Of a stretch of DNA of 64,000 nt, positions 35,026 through 45,036 are shown in pieces (positions within the stretch are counted from its first letter, which is position 1; each line of letters opens with the position of its first letter). Made by a program: the position numbers and the translations under genes. The DNA is taken from assembly GCA_963799065.1 (NCBI GenBank), contig CAWCVJ010000001.1, positions 2,356,001 to 2,420,000 on the forward strand, given 5' to 3'. Below the pieces are notes generated by a model, which saw only the letters and a program-made list of their open reading frames with translations, searched no databases and had not been told where the DNA came from. The DNA is from JAJPHW01 sp963799065. GTDB taxonomy: Bacteria > Acidobacteriota > Terriglobia > Terriglobales > Acidobacteriaceae.

Positions 35026-35604
35026 ATGATTCCCCGAACAAGTGTTGGATCTCGGCTCGCCATCGCGTTGTCCACCGCGTGTCTTTCTCTGTGCGGAGCG
35101 AACGCCCAGTCGGCGCAGTCTCAACCCGGACCGAACTATCAGGTGCAGGGAGTGGACGACTACCTCGCCAGCCATCCCGATGCGGCCCGCGATCTTCATA
35201 ACGATCCATCCCTTATCGACAATCCGAATTGGCTCGCCGAACACCCACAAGTTCAGACCTACATGAGGGATCATCCAGGCGTTGCAGCGGAGGCCGCCAG
35301 AAATCCTGCGGCTGTGGTCAATCGCGCGGATTACTCCGCCTTAAAAATGGCTCACCGTGATCTTACGAAAACCGATTCATTCCTCAGCCACAATCCGAAT
35401 CTGGCTCGACAGCTCGAGAACAACCCGAAATTGATCGACGACCCTCACTTTATGGCACAACATCCGGGGCTGAACAATTATCTTGCCGCCCACCCCGATA
35501 TTCGAAGAGAGTGGACACATCATCCCGATGAGTTCGCCAAGGCGGCCGAAGCCAATCGCAACCACAACGTTCGTCAGCGAGAGCAGGGCGCAACGAGGAA
35601 GTGA
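35026..35604 (+). CDS. Secreted protein with two internal HP-rich repeats
   Basis: 192 aa; ATG 35026 with the strong AAGGAGG 6 nt upstream. Signal peptide (1-28). Two repeats of about 55 residues: YLASHPDAARDLHNDPSLIDN... and FLSHNPNLARQLENNPKLIDD..., with recurrent HP, NP and His. The repeats differ by many substitutions. An envelope protein of unknown function. Followed by a hairpin terminator. Confidence 0.65.
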   Translation: MIPRTSVGSRLAIALSTACLSLCGANAQSAQSQPGPNYQVQGVDDYLASHPDAARDLHNDPSLIDNPNWLAEHPQVQTYMRDHPGVAAEAARNPAAVVNRADYSALKMAHRDLTKTDSFLSHNPNLARQLENNPKLIDDPHFMAQHPGLNNYLAAHPDIRREWTHHPDEFAKAAEANRNHNVRQREQGATRK

Positions 35605-35631
35605 GACAGCAAATCAAGTGATCGGCAATAA

Positions 35632-35661
35632 AAGCGGCAGCCCCTGGAAGCGCTGCCGCTT
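35632..35661 (+). terminator. Hairpin terminator after the repeat protein
   Basis: Stem AAGCGGCAGC / GCTGCCGCTT (10 bp) with a 10-nt loop; the T-tract is short (TATCGTTTCC). Confidence 0.55.
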
Positions 35662-35711
35662 ATCGTTTCCACGTTTCATTCTTACTTTACGGCCCGGTTA
35701 CGCTGTAGCGC

Positions 35712-36959
35712 TCACCCTACCGGAACCGCCAACCGGCCGGCATTAACTTTCAGGTCAAAACTCTCTTTCGCCATCTTCGCGATCGCTTGTCCAATCGGTA
35801 TCGAAGCTGTCGCCGCCGGTGAGGGTACATTGCAAACGTGCAACCCATTCTCTGAGCGTGCGAACTGAAAGTCGTCTACGAACGATCCATCGCGTTGTAG
35901 GGCCTGTGCACGAACGCCAGAACCTCCGTCGCTCAAGTCCCCCGCTTCGATTTCCGGCAACAATCGTTGCAGCGCCTTGACGAACGCTCTCTTGTTGAAA
36001 GAGCGATACATTTCGCCGAAGCCCATCTGCCAGTGCTTCGCCGCCATGCGCCAGAAACCGGAATACGAGGCTTCGGCCACGACATCTTGTAAATCGAAAT
36101 CGCTGCGTTTGTAGCCTTCGCGCTTCAAGGCCAGAACGGCATTCGGTCCGGCATGAACTCCGCCGTGGATGCCGCGCGTGAAATGCACTCCCAGAAACGG
36201 GAATTGGGGATCGGGGACAGGATAGATCAGCGACTTGACCAGGTGCTGACGTTCGGGAACGATGTCGTAATACTCTCCGCGAAAGGGCACGATTTGAACG
36301 TCCGCCTCGCGTCCGGCCAACCGGCTGATACGGTCGCTGTGCAGGCCGGCGCAGTTCACCAGCCATCGAGTTTGAAATGCGCCCGCTGAGCTCTCAACAA
36401 CAGTAGCTCCGCTTTCTCGGCGAATACCGAGCGCCCTGCAACTCGTACGAATAAGTCCCCCGCGCGACACAATGATTTCCGCGAACTTCCTGCTCACCGC
36501 CTTATAGTCCGTAATGCCGGTAGTCGGCACAAACAACCCTTTGAGTCCGGCGCAGTGCGGCTCGATCTCGCGCACTTCAGGGCTGGACAAAACTCGAATG
36601 CCAGGAATTCCGTTGGCCTCCCCACGTCGGTGCAGTTCCTCCAGCCGCGGAAACTCATCCGGATCGGTAGCGACGATGACTTTGCCGCAAATTTCGTGCG
36701 GAATCGCATGTTGAACGCAAAACTGCACCATTGCCTCTCGACCGGCGACGCAGGTTTGAGCCTTGATCGAACCTGGTTTGTAATAGATTCCCGAATGAAT
36801 GACGCCGCTGTTGTGCCCCGTTTGATGCTGCGCCAGTTCGTTTTCCTTCTCCATGAGCAACAGCTTCATGTCGGGAAACCGATGTAGCAAAGCCATCGCG
36901 GAGGACAGACCGATAATTCCGCCGCCAATCACGATCATGTCTAAGCGCCCGTCAGTCAT
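35712..36959 (-). CDS. lhgO: L-2-hydroxyglutarate dehydrogenase/oxidase
   Basis: 415 aa from ATG 36959. FAD-binding GxGxxG in MIVIGGGIIGLSSAMAL, and LhgO motifs HNSGVIHSGIYYKPGSIKAQTCV, GLFVPTTGITDYKAV and VNCAGLHSDRI. Oxidises L-2-hydroxyglutarate to 2-oxoglutarate with electrons to the quinone pool. Frame upstream of 36959 lacks a better start. Confidence 0.9.
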   Translation of the reverse strand: MTDGRLDMIVIGGGIIGLSSAMALLHRFPDMKLLLMEKENELAQHQTGHNSGVIHSGIYYKPGSIKAQTCVAGREAMVQFCVQHAIPHEICGKVIVATDPDEFPRLEELHRRGEANGIPGIRVLSSPEVREIEPHCAGLKGLFVPTTGITDYKAVSRKFAEIIVSRGGLIRTSCRALGIRRESGATVVESSAGAFQTRWLVNCAGLHSDRISRLAGREADVQIVPFRGEYYDIVPERQHLVKSLIYPVPDPQFPFLGVHFTRGIHGGVHAGPNAVLALKREGYKRSDFDLQDVVAEASYSGFWRMAAKHWQMGFGEMYRSFNKRAFVKALQRLLPEIEAGDLSDGGSGVRAQALQRDGSFVDDFQFARSENGLHVCNVPSPAATASIPIGQAIAKMAKESFDLKVNAGRLAVPVG

Positions 36960-37113
36960 GGCTCTCGTCTCCGCAAAAAGCGCCAGCCTCGGCCCGCTTG
37001 AGGACACCTCGCCTTAGGTTTACACTGCATTCCCATCGCTCAAAAATAATGCACCAGCAGGACGGCGCAGTCTACAATAAAATTCGCCTCCAAGCAGAAT
37101 CAAATTTCGCACG

Positions 37114-37884
37114 ATGAAAAAATCCGTCCCCAAGAAACCCGCTGTGTCTGTCCCCCGCTCCAAGGCTCGCGCGGAACCCGCCAACTCGGGCAAGAGCCCG
37201 ATGATTGGACAGGTCCCGGAAACCCCGATTGCGGTGCTGGTGGCAGACAGCTCTCGCATGGGAAGTCAGCTGCTGGCGGATGCGCTGAATGCCCGGGATG
37301 GAATCGAAGTCGTGGGAGTCTGCGCGTCGTCCCGGGACCTCGCCGAGATCGCGCCGGCGAGGGTTCCGGACGTCGCCTTAGTGAGCAGCAGCTTCGATCA
37401 GGAAGCGCTGAAAGGCCTGGCGATCTCCCGTCAGCTACGCTCAAGATTTCCAAACATCAAGGTCGTTATACTTTTGGATACCTCCACACCCGAACTGGTG
37501 ATTCCAGCCTTCAAAGCGGGTGCCACCGGAATCTTCGGCCGAGCTCAGTCCGTGGAGGCCTTATGCAAGTGCATTGTCAGCGTCCATGCGGGACAAGTCT
37601 GGGCGGGGAGCGACGAATTACGCCTATTGCTCCAGTCTTTCGCTGAGCCCACTCCCATGAAGTTCACCGACGCGAAAGGCCGAGCTCTGCTCTCGAAACG
37701 CCAGCAAGACATCGTCCGCTGCGTCACCGAAGGTCTTAGCAATCGCGAAATCGCCCTGCGTCTCAAATTGAGCGAACACACTGTGAAAAACTACATTTTT
37801 CGCATTTTCGACAAGCTTGGCGTGTCGACCCGAGTCGAGATGGTCCTCTATGCCTTTAGCCAGCAGCGGCCGAATGGCAAGTGA
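37114..37884 (+). CDS. LuxR-family regulator with degenerate receiver domain
   Basis: 256 aa. Basic tail, then a receiver-like fold (IAVLVADSSRMGSQLLADALN) in which the phospho-acceptor position reads VSSSF, not Asp, and the usual Lys site is GIFGRAQS. C-terminal LuxR/FixJ HTH: LLSKRQQDIVRCVTEGLSNREIALRLKLSEHTVKNYIFRIFDKLGV. Such pseudo-receivers respond to protein contacts or ligands instead of phosphorylation. Divergent from lhgO with a short gap, so it may control it. Confidence 0.8.
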   Translation: MKKSVPKKPAVSVPRSKARAEPANSGKSPMIGQVPETPIAVLVADSSRMGSQLLADALNARDGIEVVGVCASSRDLAEIAPARVPDVALVSSSFDQEALKGLAISRQLRSRFPNIKVVILLDTSTPELVIPAFKAGATGIFGRAQSVEALCKCIVSVHAGQVWAGSDELRLLLQSFAEPTPMKFTDAKGRALLSKRQQDIVRCVTEGLSNREIALRLKLSEHTVKNYIFRIFDKLGVSTRVEMVLYAFSQQRPNGK

Positions 37885-37898
37885 GCACAATATCCCTT

Positions 37899-39515
37899 TT
37901 AAGCCCCGGGAGGCGCCATGTTTTCCAGGATGATCGGCGAAGCCCCAATCGTCGTCGGAGCCCCCGAATGGATCACCCCAGTCACGTCTCGCCACTGCTG
38001 AACCACAAATGACGGCCCCGTTCCAATAGAAGTCGATCCGCATTGAGAATTGAAACAATTCGCGACCGGAGTGCTATCCCACAGGATCGCCGCCTTGTAG
38101 CCGCCCGAGCCAGATAGGTTGACCGTGAAAACTCCGTGCGACGGACTAGTGCAGCTCGATGGACAGGTGAAACTCCCCAATTGAAATCCTGGAACCGACA
38201 GCCATCGCACGAATTGATCATAGGAAACTCCACCCGCACACAGATCGCCGCCATTATCTGGCGTCTGACACTGCAAATAGGCTGGAGGCGACGGATTCCC
38301 GGAGGACCACAAACTCCCCGTCCCCTCTGCCACCGCTTCATCCCAGGCGAACCAATACGCGCGCTTCACCTTGAGTATGGAAAGCATGAGATACCATCGC
38401 GGAACATAGGCAGCCTGAAGACTGGGATTGGGCAGCAAGTCGTTCTTCCCCCAGCTTCCCTCCCCGACGAAATATGCCAACGAAGAGGCAAGGGACTGCT
38501 CCTGCGCGACATATTGCATGAGATCTTCCGGCACCGAGCCGCTCTGATCGAAATAAGAATGTCCGCCGACAAAGTCAATCGCTGCGAGACCGGCGCCATT
38601 GCTGAAGTTAAGATAGCCGGCCATAACTTGATTGCCTGAGTCGAAAGAACTTCCGCCCGCGTTGCCCGACGAAATTTTGGCGGTCGGGTCCAAACCGGTC
38701 GAACGGAATCCATCGCTGCCGCAAGTGGTCCCCCGCGCCGTGATGGGATCGCTGGCGTTGCCTTCGACGACACACCGCAGGTCTTGCGTCATGCGGAGCA
38801 TTTGCGCATAGGTGCCCCGGTAACTACAAGAAATCGCGCCCGGCGGAACCCCGCAAGTGACTGCGTTTGGGTTGAGCGTGTCGGAACGATGAAACTCGTT
38901 CCATATTTCGTAGAAGGCGATATGCGCATGAGAGGGTGTGTAGCCCGACGCAGTGACATGTTGCAAAAGTGCAGTCACGTAATTCCGCCACGCGGCGTCA
39001 GTACCATCGCCCAGCCCACTTCCGGATACGGCATCCACGTCCGAGGGAGGATCGCACTGTCCTGCGGTGCCCGTATTGGAGCCGTCACATCCCAAGTCGG
39101 CGGGCTTGGAAGAAATGTAGTTTGGAGTTCGCCCCAAAGTGATCAGGACTTCATTAATTCCTCGAGACTTGAGCGTTGAAAGCAACGTGTCCAGGCCAGA
39201 GAAATCATATTGCGTCGAGCCCAGAGGCCCCTTGTCCATAGCTGCCCAGACCGCTCCGCAAGATCCTCCGAAAGCGCGATAACTTCCCGCCGGACCGTCG
39301 AAGATAGGGTAGGATTGGGTGGGATCGCACCCCTCAATGTGAGATTGCTGCATCCCGAAGAAAGCGGCAGCGGAGGCCCCGCCACCTGTTCCTCCACCCT
39401 CACCGCCACCCGGAGCAGTCGCTGGCGATCCCCCGCCGCCGCAGGCCACGAGAATCACGACTGGAACCAATACCACAAGGCGAAGAGCAACGAATATCCA
39501 ACGACTTAATTTCAC
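37899..39515 (-). CDS. Secreted glycoside-hydrolase-like lipoprotein
   Basis: 538 aa, GTG start 39515. Lipobox VILVACGGGG near residues 20-27, Gly/Ala-rich linker, then a TIM-barrel-like segment: INEVLITLGRTPNYISS, AHIAFYEIWNEFHRS (NE, candidate acid/base Glu) and YFVGEGSWGKN (candidate nucleophile Glu). Ends with a small beta domain. Many Cys. Resembles GH39/GH5-type enzymes; substrate unknown. Convergent with the LuxR gene. Confidence 0.65.
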   Translation of the reverse strand: MKLSRWIFVALRLVVLVPVVILVACGGGGSPATAPGGGEGGGTGGGASAAAFFGMQQSHIEGCDPTQSYPIFDGPAGSYRAFGGSCGAVWAAMDKGPLGSTQYDFSGLDTLLSTLKSRGINEVLITLGRTPNYISSKPADLGCDGSNTGTAGQCDPPSDVDAVSGSGLGDGTDAAWRNYVTALLQHVTASGYTPSHAHIAFYEIWNEFHRSDTLNPNAVTCGVPPGAISCSYRGTYAQMLRMTQDLRCVVEGNASDPITARGTTCGSDGFRSTGLDPTAKISSGNAGGSSFDSGNQVMAGYLNFSNGAGLAAIDFVGGHSYFDQSGSVPEDLMQYVAQEQSLASSLAYFVGEGSWGKNDLLPNPSLQAAYVPRWYLMLSILKVKRAYWFAWDEAVAEGTGSLWSSGNPSPPAYLQCQTPDNGGDLCAGGVSYDQFVRWLSVPGFQLGSFTCPSSCTSPSHGVFTVNLSGSGGYKAAILWDSTPVANCFNSQCGSTSIGTGPSFVVQQWRDVTGVIHSGAPTTIGASPIILENMAPPGA

Positions 39516-39611
39516 AGAAATGGTTCCCGAGGGGGCGAGACTCGGCCCGCTGATGGCGTAAACCCCGAGGAGCGAACGAGGTTTCGTCGAAGCCCGCGGT
39601 ATCGCTGGAAA

Positions 39612-40619
39612 CTAGTACAGGTGGAAGCCGATTTCAACGCTGATCTGCACCGCGACCGGTTTGCCGTCCTTCATGGAGGGCTCAAAGCGCCAGTTCTTCA
39701 CCGCTTCGATAGCCTTTTCATCCAAACCAAGACCCAATGTCCGCGAGACTTTTATATCCCGCGGCCGGCCATCAGGCCCCACGATCAGAGACAGGACGCA
39801 AGTGCCCTGATATTTTGCCTTGCGAGCTTCTTCCGAATAATCCGGATCTGGCGAGTAAATGGCTTTAGGCGCAGAAACGCCTCCACCCACCTTGAAAACA
39901 CCGCCCCCTGTGCCTCCGCCGCTGCCCGCGCCTAAACCCGGCCCTGAGCCCACCCCAATGCCGCCACCAGAACCCGAACCGATTCCGCTACCAGAACCGA
40001 TTCCGTTTGAGGGCGGGCCGGACGGCAAGTGCGATGTCGGGTCGCCGATGTTCGGAAGGTTGTTATTCGCCATCTGAATCTGCGGCGGAATGACCACGGT
40101 TTGCTCCACCGCCAACTTAGGGTGATCGTTGCGGATCACCATCGTCGGCGGCGTGATCTGTTCCATCGACAACTTTGGAAGCTTCCCTTTCGGAGCCTGC
40201 AACTTATCTCTATCTCCACCGCCTCCTCCACCACCGGAGCTGGTTTTCGACGGCTTTAGCGTGGGTATGTCGTCGGGCGCGATTAACGTGACAGTTTCGT
40301 TTGGCTTGACGATCGCTTTTACCGCACTGCGACCCAGAATGGTGAGGCCGATGATCAACGCCAGCAGAACGAGGTGAGCGGCGGTGGAACCTAGCGCTCC
40401 GCTCTTCTTATTATCGTAAAAGCCCCAGATGTCCTTGACCGGCTCAGGCTTGGAAGTAAGCACCAGCGGAGGCAGCTTCTTGGGAAAAAAGAATTCGTCC
40501 AGGTTGCGGAACAACGACTTCCACATGGGCTCTTCAAACGTAGAAGTAGGAAGCAGAAAATTCACATCAGGTTCTGCTTGGGGCTCGACCCGCGGATTCG
40601 TCTCGATAGTCGCTGCCAT
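39612..40619 (-). CDS. TonB family protein
   Basis: 335 aa from ATG 40619 (GAGAG at 7 nt); ATG 40667 is an alternative. Cytoplasmic N-terminus, one TM (TAAHLVLLALIIGLTILG), Gly/Ser-rich linker with repeated GSGSG, and the TonB C-terminal domain (YSEEARKAKYQGTCVLSLIVGPDGRPRDIKVSRTLG, LDEKAIEAVKNWRFEP). Transmits proton-motive force to outer-membrane receptors. No exbBD adjacent. Confidence 0.85.
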   Translation of the reverse strand: MAATIETNPRVEPQAEPDVNFLLPTSTFEEPMWKSLFRNLDEFFFPKKLPPLVLTSKPEPVKDIWGFYDNKKSGALGSTAAHLVLLALIIGLTILGRSAVKAIVKPNETVTLIAPDDIPTLKPSKTSSGGGGGGGDRDKLQAPKGKLPKLSMEQITPPTMVIRNDHPKLAVEQTVVIPPQIQMANNNLPNIGDPTSHLPSGPPSNGIGSGSGIGSGSGGGIGVGSGPGLGAGSGGGTGGGVFKVGGGVSAPKAIYSPDPDYSEEARKAKYQGTCVLSLIVGPDGRPRDIKVSRTLGLGLDEKAIEAVKNWRFEPSMKDGKPVAVQISVEIGFHLY

Positions 40620-40844
40620 GATCCGGCTCTCAGAATCGATTTGATCTTCCAGCGCTTGTGGGCTCATCCCTAAGATGGATGTGCTTCCGGCAGGCCAAGT
40701 TGCTTGTTGACTCCCCAGAATGGAAAAATCTCATCGTTTGACCCATCCAACTACGCTACCCACTCTTAGATGCGACCGCTCAGCCCCAAGCCCGTGAGAA
40801 AATTGTACACGGCGAAGTGCTCCACCTGTTCCTGTTAAGTCACT

Positions 40845-41975
40845 CTAGGGTGTAGGCGCTGGTGCGGAATTATTGGAGGCTTTGGCCGAATGCGGTGTCA
40901 GTTTTCGAAGTAGAAACTCCTGCACGAGGTTGCCCGCAGCGCTGCCAGCAATGCCAATGCCAAAGTTCTCGAAGGTGAGCGCCGCTCCATTCCGATCCGC
41001 CTCCGGGTAATAAAGATTCGAAATGCCGCTTGCGGCGAGACCTCCAAGAAGATTCGAATAAGCCGGTTGCCAGCGACCGTTATCGCCTTTGGAAATAACC
41101 GAGTTTGCGATCGCGTACAGAATTCGCGATTTCTTGGTCCCTGTCCCCTTATAGAAGTATCTTGGATCCTGTTTCAGGATCGACGGCAGGATAGCTCCGC
41201 TAATCGCGGTTCCGATCACGAAGTCGCCATAAGCTGCCCCAAAACGCCTTCCGTACCCCGCCGCGCCCTGTCCATAACCTCCGAATTGGTCCGTTGCCTG
41301 CTGAACTCCGGCAATCGCTCCCGTAATCAGCAACGAAACCGGGTCAAGAATCGTTTTCGATGCCAGCTCGAATTTCTGCTTCGAGTCGAGCGCAACCGCG
41401 TTGGGATCGTAGCTGACATAGAAATTTGGAATCGCTCCAAAGATTCTCTGAGTCTCTTCCGCCTTAATCTGGTCTTCAGCGACCTCTTCCCGCGACTCCG
41501 TAACCTGCACATCGCTCGTGGCGGTGGCCACCGCCAAAATAATCTGTGGCAAGCTTTCGGACTCGCCAGAGTGCAGAGTCCCAGAAACAGTCTGCGGGGC
41601 GAAGCCAGGCGCGGTCACAGTGATGGAATAAGTTCCGGGCACGACGTTGCTGAAGGAGAATTGACCCCCATCATCGGATGTAGTCGCGCGCTGGGCCAGC
41701 CCATCTGACGCCATAAGACGCACGTTTGCTCCTGTAACGACAGCCCCAGTGCCGTCGACAATGGTGCCTCGAATGCTTCCGACCGATTGCGTCATGGTCC
41801 CCGGCGCGTCCGATGACATCCCCCCCGGGCCGCCGGAGCCCGATTTCGCATTCGACTGGGCTCGCATTGCTGTACCCAGGAGCAGCAAAGCGGCAACCAT
41901 ACAAACGCGCTTTCCCAGGTGGACTTGCGGTCGCAGCCAACTTTCGATTTTCACGATCTCTGTCAACGAACGCAA
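40845..41975 (-). CDS. Secreted protein with carboxypeptidase-regulatory-like domain
   Basis: 376 aa, TTG 41975 preceded by GGAGGAGAGGA. Signal segment about residues 22-40. The first part carries the CarboxypepD_reg fold (GSIRGTIVDGTGAVVTGANVRLMASDGLAQRATTSDDGGQFSFSNVVPGTYSITV), as on TonB-dependent proteins of Acidobacteriota. The rest is Gly/Ala/Ser-rich and hydrophobic (LITGAIAGVQQ, FVIGTAISGAILPSI). Probably outer-membrane associated. Confidence 0.7.
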   Translation of the reverse strand: MRSLTEIVKIESWLRPQVHLGKRVCMVAALLLLGTAMRAQSNAKSGSGGPGGMSSDAPGTMTQSVGSIRGTIVDGTGAVVTGANVRLMASDGLAQRATTSDDGGQFSFSNVVPGTYSITVTAPGFAPQTVSGTLHSGESESLPQIILAVATATSDVQVTESREEVAEDQIKAEETQRIFGAIPNFYVSYDPNAVALDSKQKFELASKTILDPVSLLITGAIAGVQQATDQFGGYGQGAAGYGRRFGAAYGDFVIGTAISGAILPSILKQDPRYFYKGTGTKKSRILYAIANSVISKGDNGRWQPAYSNLLGGLAASGISNLYYPEADRNGAALTFENFGIGIAGSAAGNLVQEFLLRKLTPHSAKASNNSAPAPTP

Positions 41976-42207
41976 TCCTCTCCTCCGACACAGCTCAGAC
42001 CCTTGCGCTTAGATGTCCGCGCAGGCCAGTGAAGCCGTTCGTTTCGTCAAGGTTTGATCTGAGTATAAGTATATTTACCAGCGGAGCGTAAACACCGGTG
42101 GGACAGATGACTTTCGACTTCCGCCCAAGAGCTCGCGTAGACGTTAGCTGATACCGTCCATATAATGATCGAAACACCTATTTTTATCGAGCTTCTGGAG
42201 ACCGCGC

Positions 42208-45036
42208 CTGGACCTGAAATCCACCATTAATCTGCCGCAAACCGACTTCCCCATGAAGGCGAATCTGCCTCAAAATGAGCCCAAGATACTGGCTCGATGG
42301 GAAGAGATGAAGATCTACGACCAGATTCGCGAGGCCCGGAAGGGCGCGCCGATCTACGTCCTGCACGATGGGCCACCTTACGCCAACGGCCCGCTTCATC
42401 TAGGTCATGCGCTGAATAAGAGCCTGAAAGACTTCATCGTAAAGTCGAAGACGATGGCCGGATTTGACGCGCCTTACGTTCCTGGATGGGACTGCCATGG
42501 CTTGCCGATCGAGATCAAAGTCGATCAGCAACTGGGCGGCAAGAAGTTGCAAATGAACCCGGCCGACGTCCGGTTGGAGTGCCGCAAGTACGCGCAGAAG
42601 TTTCTCGATCTTCAGCGCGAGCAATTCAAGCGCATCGGCGTGTTTGGGCAATGGGACAATCCTTATTCGACCATGACGCCGCAATACGAAGCCGCGGTCA
42701 TCGATACTTTCTTCGCTTTCTTCGAAAAGAATTTCGTCTATAAAGGACTGCGCTCGGTTTACTGGTGTATTCATGATCGGACGGCGCTGGCGGAAGCCGA
42801 GGTCGAGTACGAAAGTCACACCAGTCCCACGGTTTGGGTGAAGTACGCGCTAAAGGATGACCCGGCAAAGTTGGACGCCGCATTAGCGGGAAAGAAAGTC
42901 TTCACCGTGATCTGGACCACGACTCCTTGGACTTTGCCGGCATCGCTGGCAGTGGCTTTTTCACCGGGCGCCGATTATGTTGCGCTGCAATCCGGAGAAG
43001 AGGTTTACATCGTCGCGACACAACTTGCGGCTGAGTTTGCCAACCGGACAGCTCTACAAAACCCGTCCGAGTTGGCACACTTTCCGGGCTCGCGAATGGA
43101 GTATGCGAATTTCGCACATCCCTTCCTGGATCGCAACATTCTGGGCGTGCTCGCCGATTACGTCACCATGGACCAAGGCACAGGCGTCGTTCACACCGCT
43201 CCGGCACACGGCGCCGACGACTTCAATACTGGCCAGAAATACAAACTCGACCCCACCTGCAATGTCGACGCAGGCGGGCGCTTGCGCAACGGATTGCCGG
43301 AATACGACGGTCTGCAAATCTTCAAAGCCAACGAACCAATCGTCGATCTCCTGCGCGCGCGCGGCGTGCTGCTGCACACTGAGAAATTACAACATTCTTA
43401 TCCGCATTGTTGGCGCTGCCATCATCCCATTATTTTTCGTGCGACGGAGCAATGGTTCATCTCCATGGATGCGGCGATGCCGGACGCGTCTGGCGAGACC
43501 TTGCGGCAACGTGCTCTGGCGGAAGTCAAGAAAGTCAAGTGGGATCCGGCTTGGGGCGAGGAGCGAATCTCCAATATGATCGCCACCCGACCCGATTGGT
43601 GCATCTCCCGGCAGCGCATATGGGGCGTGCCCATCGCCGTATTTCTTTGCCAGGGGTGCGAAAAGCCGCTCAACGACGCCCATGTCAATCGAAAAGTGGT
43701 CGAACTTTTTGCCCATGCCGGGGCGGACGCATGGTACACCGACCAGACCACCTCGCTCATTCCGGCAGGCACAACCTGTTCGGGCTGCGGCGCCGGGGAG
43801 TTTAAAAAAGAAATGGATATCCTCGATGTCTGGTTCGAATCCGGATCGAGTCAGGCGGCGGTATTGGGTCATGACGGCTTGCCCTGGCCTGCCGATCTCT
43901 ACCTCGAAGGCGGCGACCAATATCGTGGCTGGTTTCTCTCGTCATTGTTTTGTGCGTTGCCAGTGCGTGGCCACACCCCTTTCCGCATGACTGTCACCCC
44001 GGGTTGGACTCTGGACGAACAAGGCCATGCCATGTCCAAGTCCAAAGGCAACGACGTCGATCCCGTGGACATCGCCAACCGACTGGGCGGAGAGATTGTC
44101 CGCCTCTGGGTCGCTTCCGTCGATTTCCGCGACGACGTAGCCGGGTCGGAAAACTTGATGCAACGCGTCGCCGACAACTATCGCAAGATTCGCAATACCT
44201 TCCGTTACATCTTGGGAAATCTGAACCAATTTGATCCGGCGGTTCATGCTCTGCCGTTTGATCGACTGCAATCGCTGGATCAATATCTGTTGAGATTGAC
44301 TGCCGAGATGGCTTCCGACGTGGTTCGGCACTACCAGGAGTTCGAATTCCACAAGGTCTATCAGCGTATCAATCACTTTTGCGTCGTGGAGCTAAGCGCT
44401 TTTTATTTCGACGTTCTCAAAGACAGACTGTATATCTCGGCTCCCAATGCGGAAGGTCGGCGTGCCGCGCAAACCTCCATCTGGCGCATTGGAGAGACGC
44501 TCACTCGATTACTGGCTCCGATCATGAGTTTCACTTGCGAAGAAATCTGGCCGTATCTGCCATTCCAAGACCGTCCGGCCAGCGTCGCTCTTAGCCTCTT
44601 TCCCTCCGCGATGGAGATCCTCGGCGGCGAAGTCGGCGCCGGCGATCCCAGAGAACGGGAAGACTGGAATACGCTGCGCCAAGTTCGCGAAGAAGTATTG
44701 AAGGCGCTCGAAGAGGCCCGAACCGGTAAGTTAATAGGCGGCGGACTGGAAGCGCAGGTCAATCTCTCCGCGCCGGACGATCTCTACGCCACGTTACACA
44801 AATTTGAAGGCCAACTGCGCTATCTCTTTATCGTGTCTCAGGTGAATTTGGAGCGCGCCGTATCGCAAAACGGCGCCATCGGACTCAAAGTGGCCGTCCG
44901 CAAGGCCGACGGGCAGAAGTGCGAACGCTGCTGGAATTACTCGACGCACGTCGGAGACGATGCAAGCTATCCCACAGTCTGCGAACGCTGCGCCCCCGTC
45001 CTCCATGAGCTCGAAGCCAAGGTTGCAGCGCAGTAA
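42208..45036 (+). CDS. ileS: Isoleucyl-tRNA synthetase with apparent CTG start
   Basis: 942 aa. HIGH-type motif PLHLGHALN, KMSKS in HAMSKSKGNDVDP, and a C-terminal zinc domain (CERCWNY...CERCAPVL). The conserved IleRS N-terminus (LDLKSTINLPQTDFPMKANLPQ) continues upstream of the first ATG (42253), yet there is no ATG, GTG or TTG before the in-frame TGA at 42166. CTG at 42208 has GGAG exactly 7 nt upstream and is the likely start; the ATG would drop 15 conserved residues. Overlaps lspA by one nucleotide. Confidence 0.92.
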   Translation: MDLKSTINLPQTDFPMKANLPQNEPKILARWEEMKIYDQIREARKGAPIYVLHDGPPYANGPLHLGHALNKSLKDFIVKSKTMAGFDAPYVPGWDCHGLPIEIKVDQQLGGKKLQMNPADVRLECRKYAQKFLDLQREQFKRIGVFGQWDNPYSTMTPQYEAAVIDTFFAFFEKNFVYKGLRSVYWCIHDRTALAEAEVEYESHTSPTVWVKYALKDDPAKLDAALAGKKVFTVIWTTTPWTLPASLAVAFSPGADYVALQSGEEVYIVATQLAAEFANRTALQNPSELAHFPGSRMEYANFAHPFLDRNILGVLADYVTMDQGTGVVHTAPAHGADDFNTGQKYKLDPTCNVDAGGRLRNGLPEYDGLQIFKANEPIVDLLRARGVLLHTEKLQHSYPHCWRCHHPIIFRATEQWFISMDAAMPDASGETLRQRALAEVKKVKWDPAWGEERISNMIATRPDWCISRQRIWGVPIAVFLCQGCEKPLNDAHVNRKVVELFAHAGADAWYTDQTTSLIPAGTTCSGCGAGEFKKEMDILDVWFESGSSQAAVLGHDGLPWPADLYLEGGDQYRGWFLSSLFCALPVRGHTPFRMTVTPGWTLDEQGHAMSKSKGNDVDPVDIANRLGGEIVRLWVASVDFRDDVAGSENLMQRVADNYRKIRNTFRYILGNLNQFDPAVHALPFDRLQSLDQYLLRLTAEMASDVVRHYQEFEFHKVYQRINHFCVVELSAFYFDVLKDRLYISAPNAEGRRAAQTSIWRIGETLTRLLAPIMSFTCEEIWPYLPFQDRPASVALSLFPSAMEILGGEVGAGDPREREDWNTLRQVREEVLKALEEARTGKLIGGGLEAQVNLSAPDDLYATLHKFEGQLRYLFIVSQVNLERAVSQNGAIGLKVAVRKADGQKCERCWNYSTHVGDDASYPTVCERCAPVLHELEAKVAAQ

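Noticed and set aside
39859..40077. Pro-rich plus-strand ORF
   Set aside because: Antisense of the Gly/Ser-rich linker of the TonB protein.
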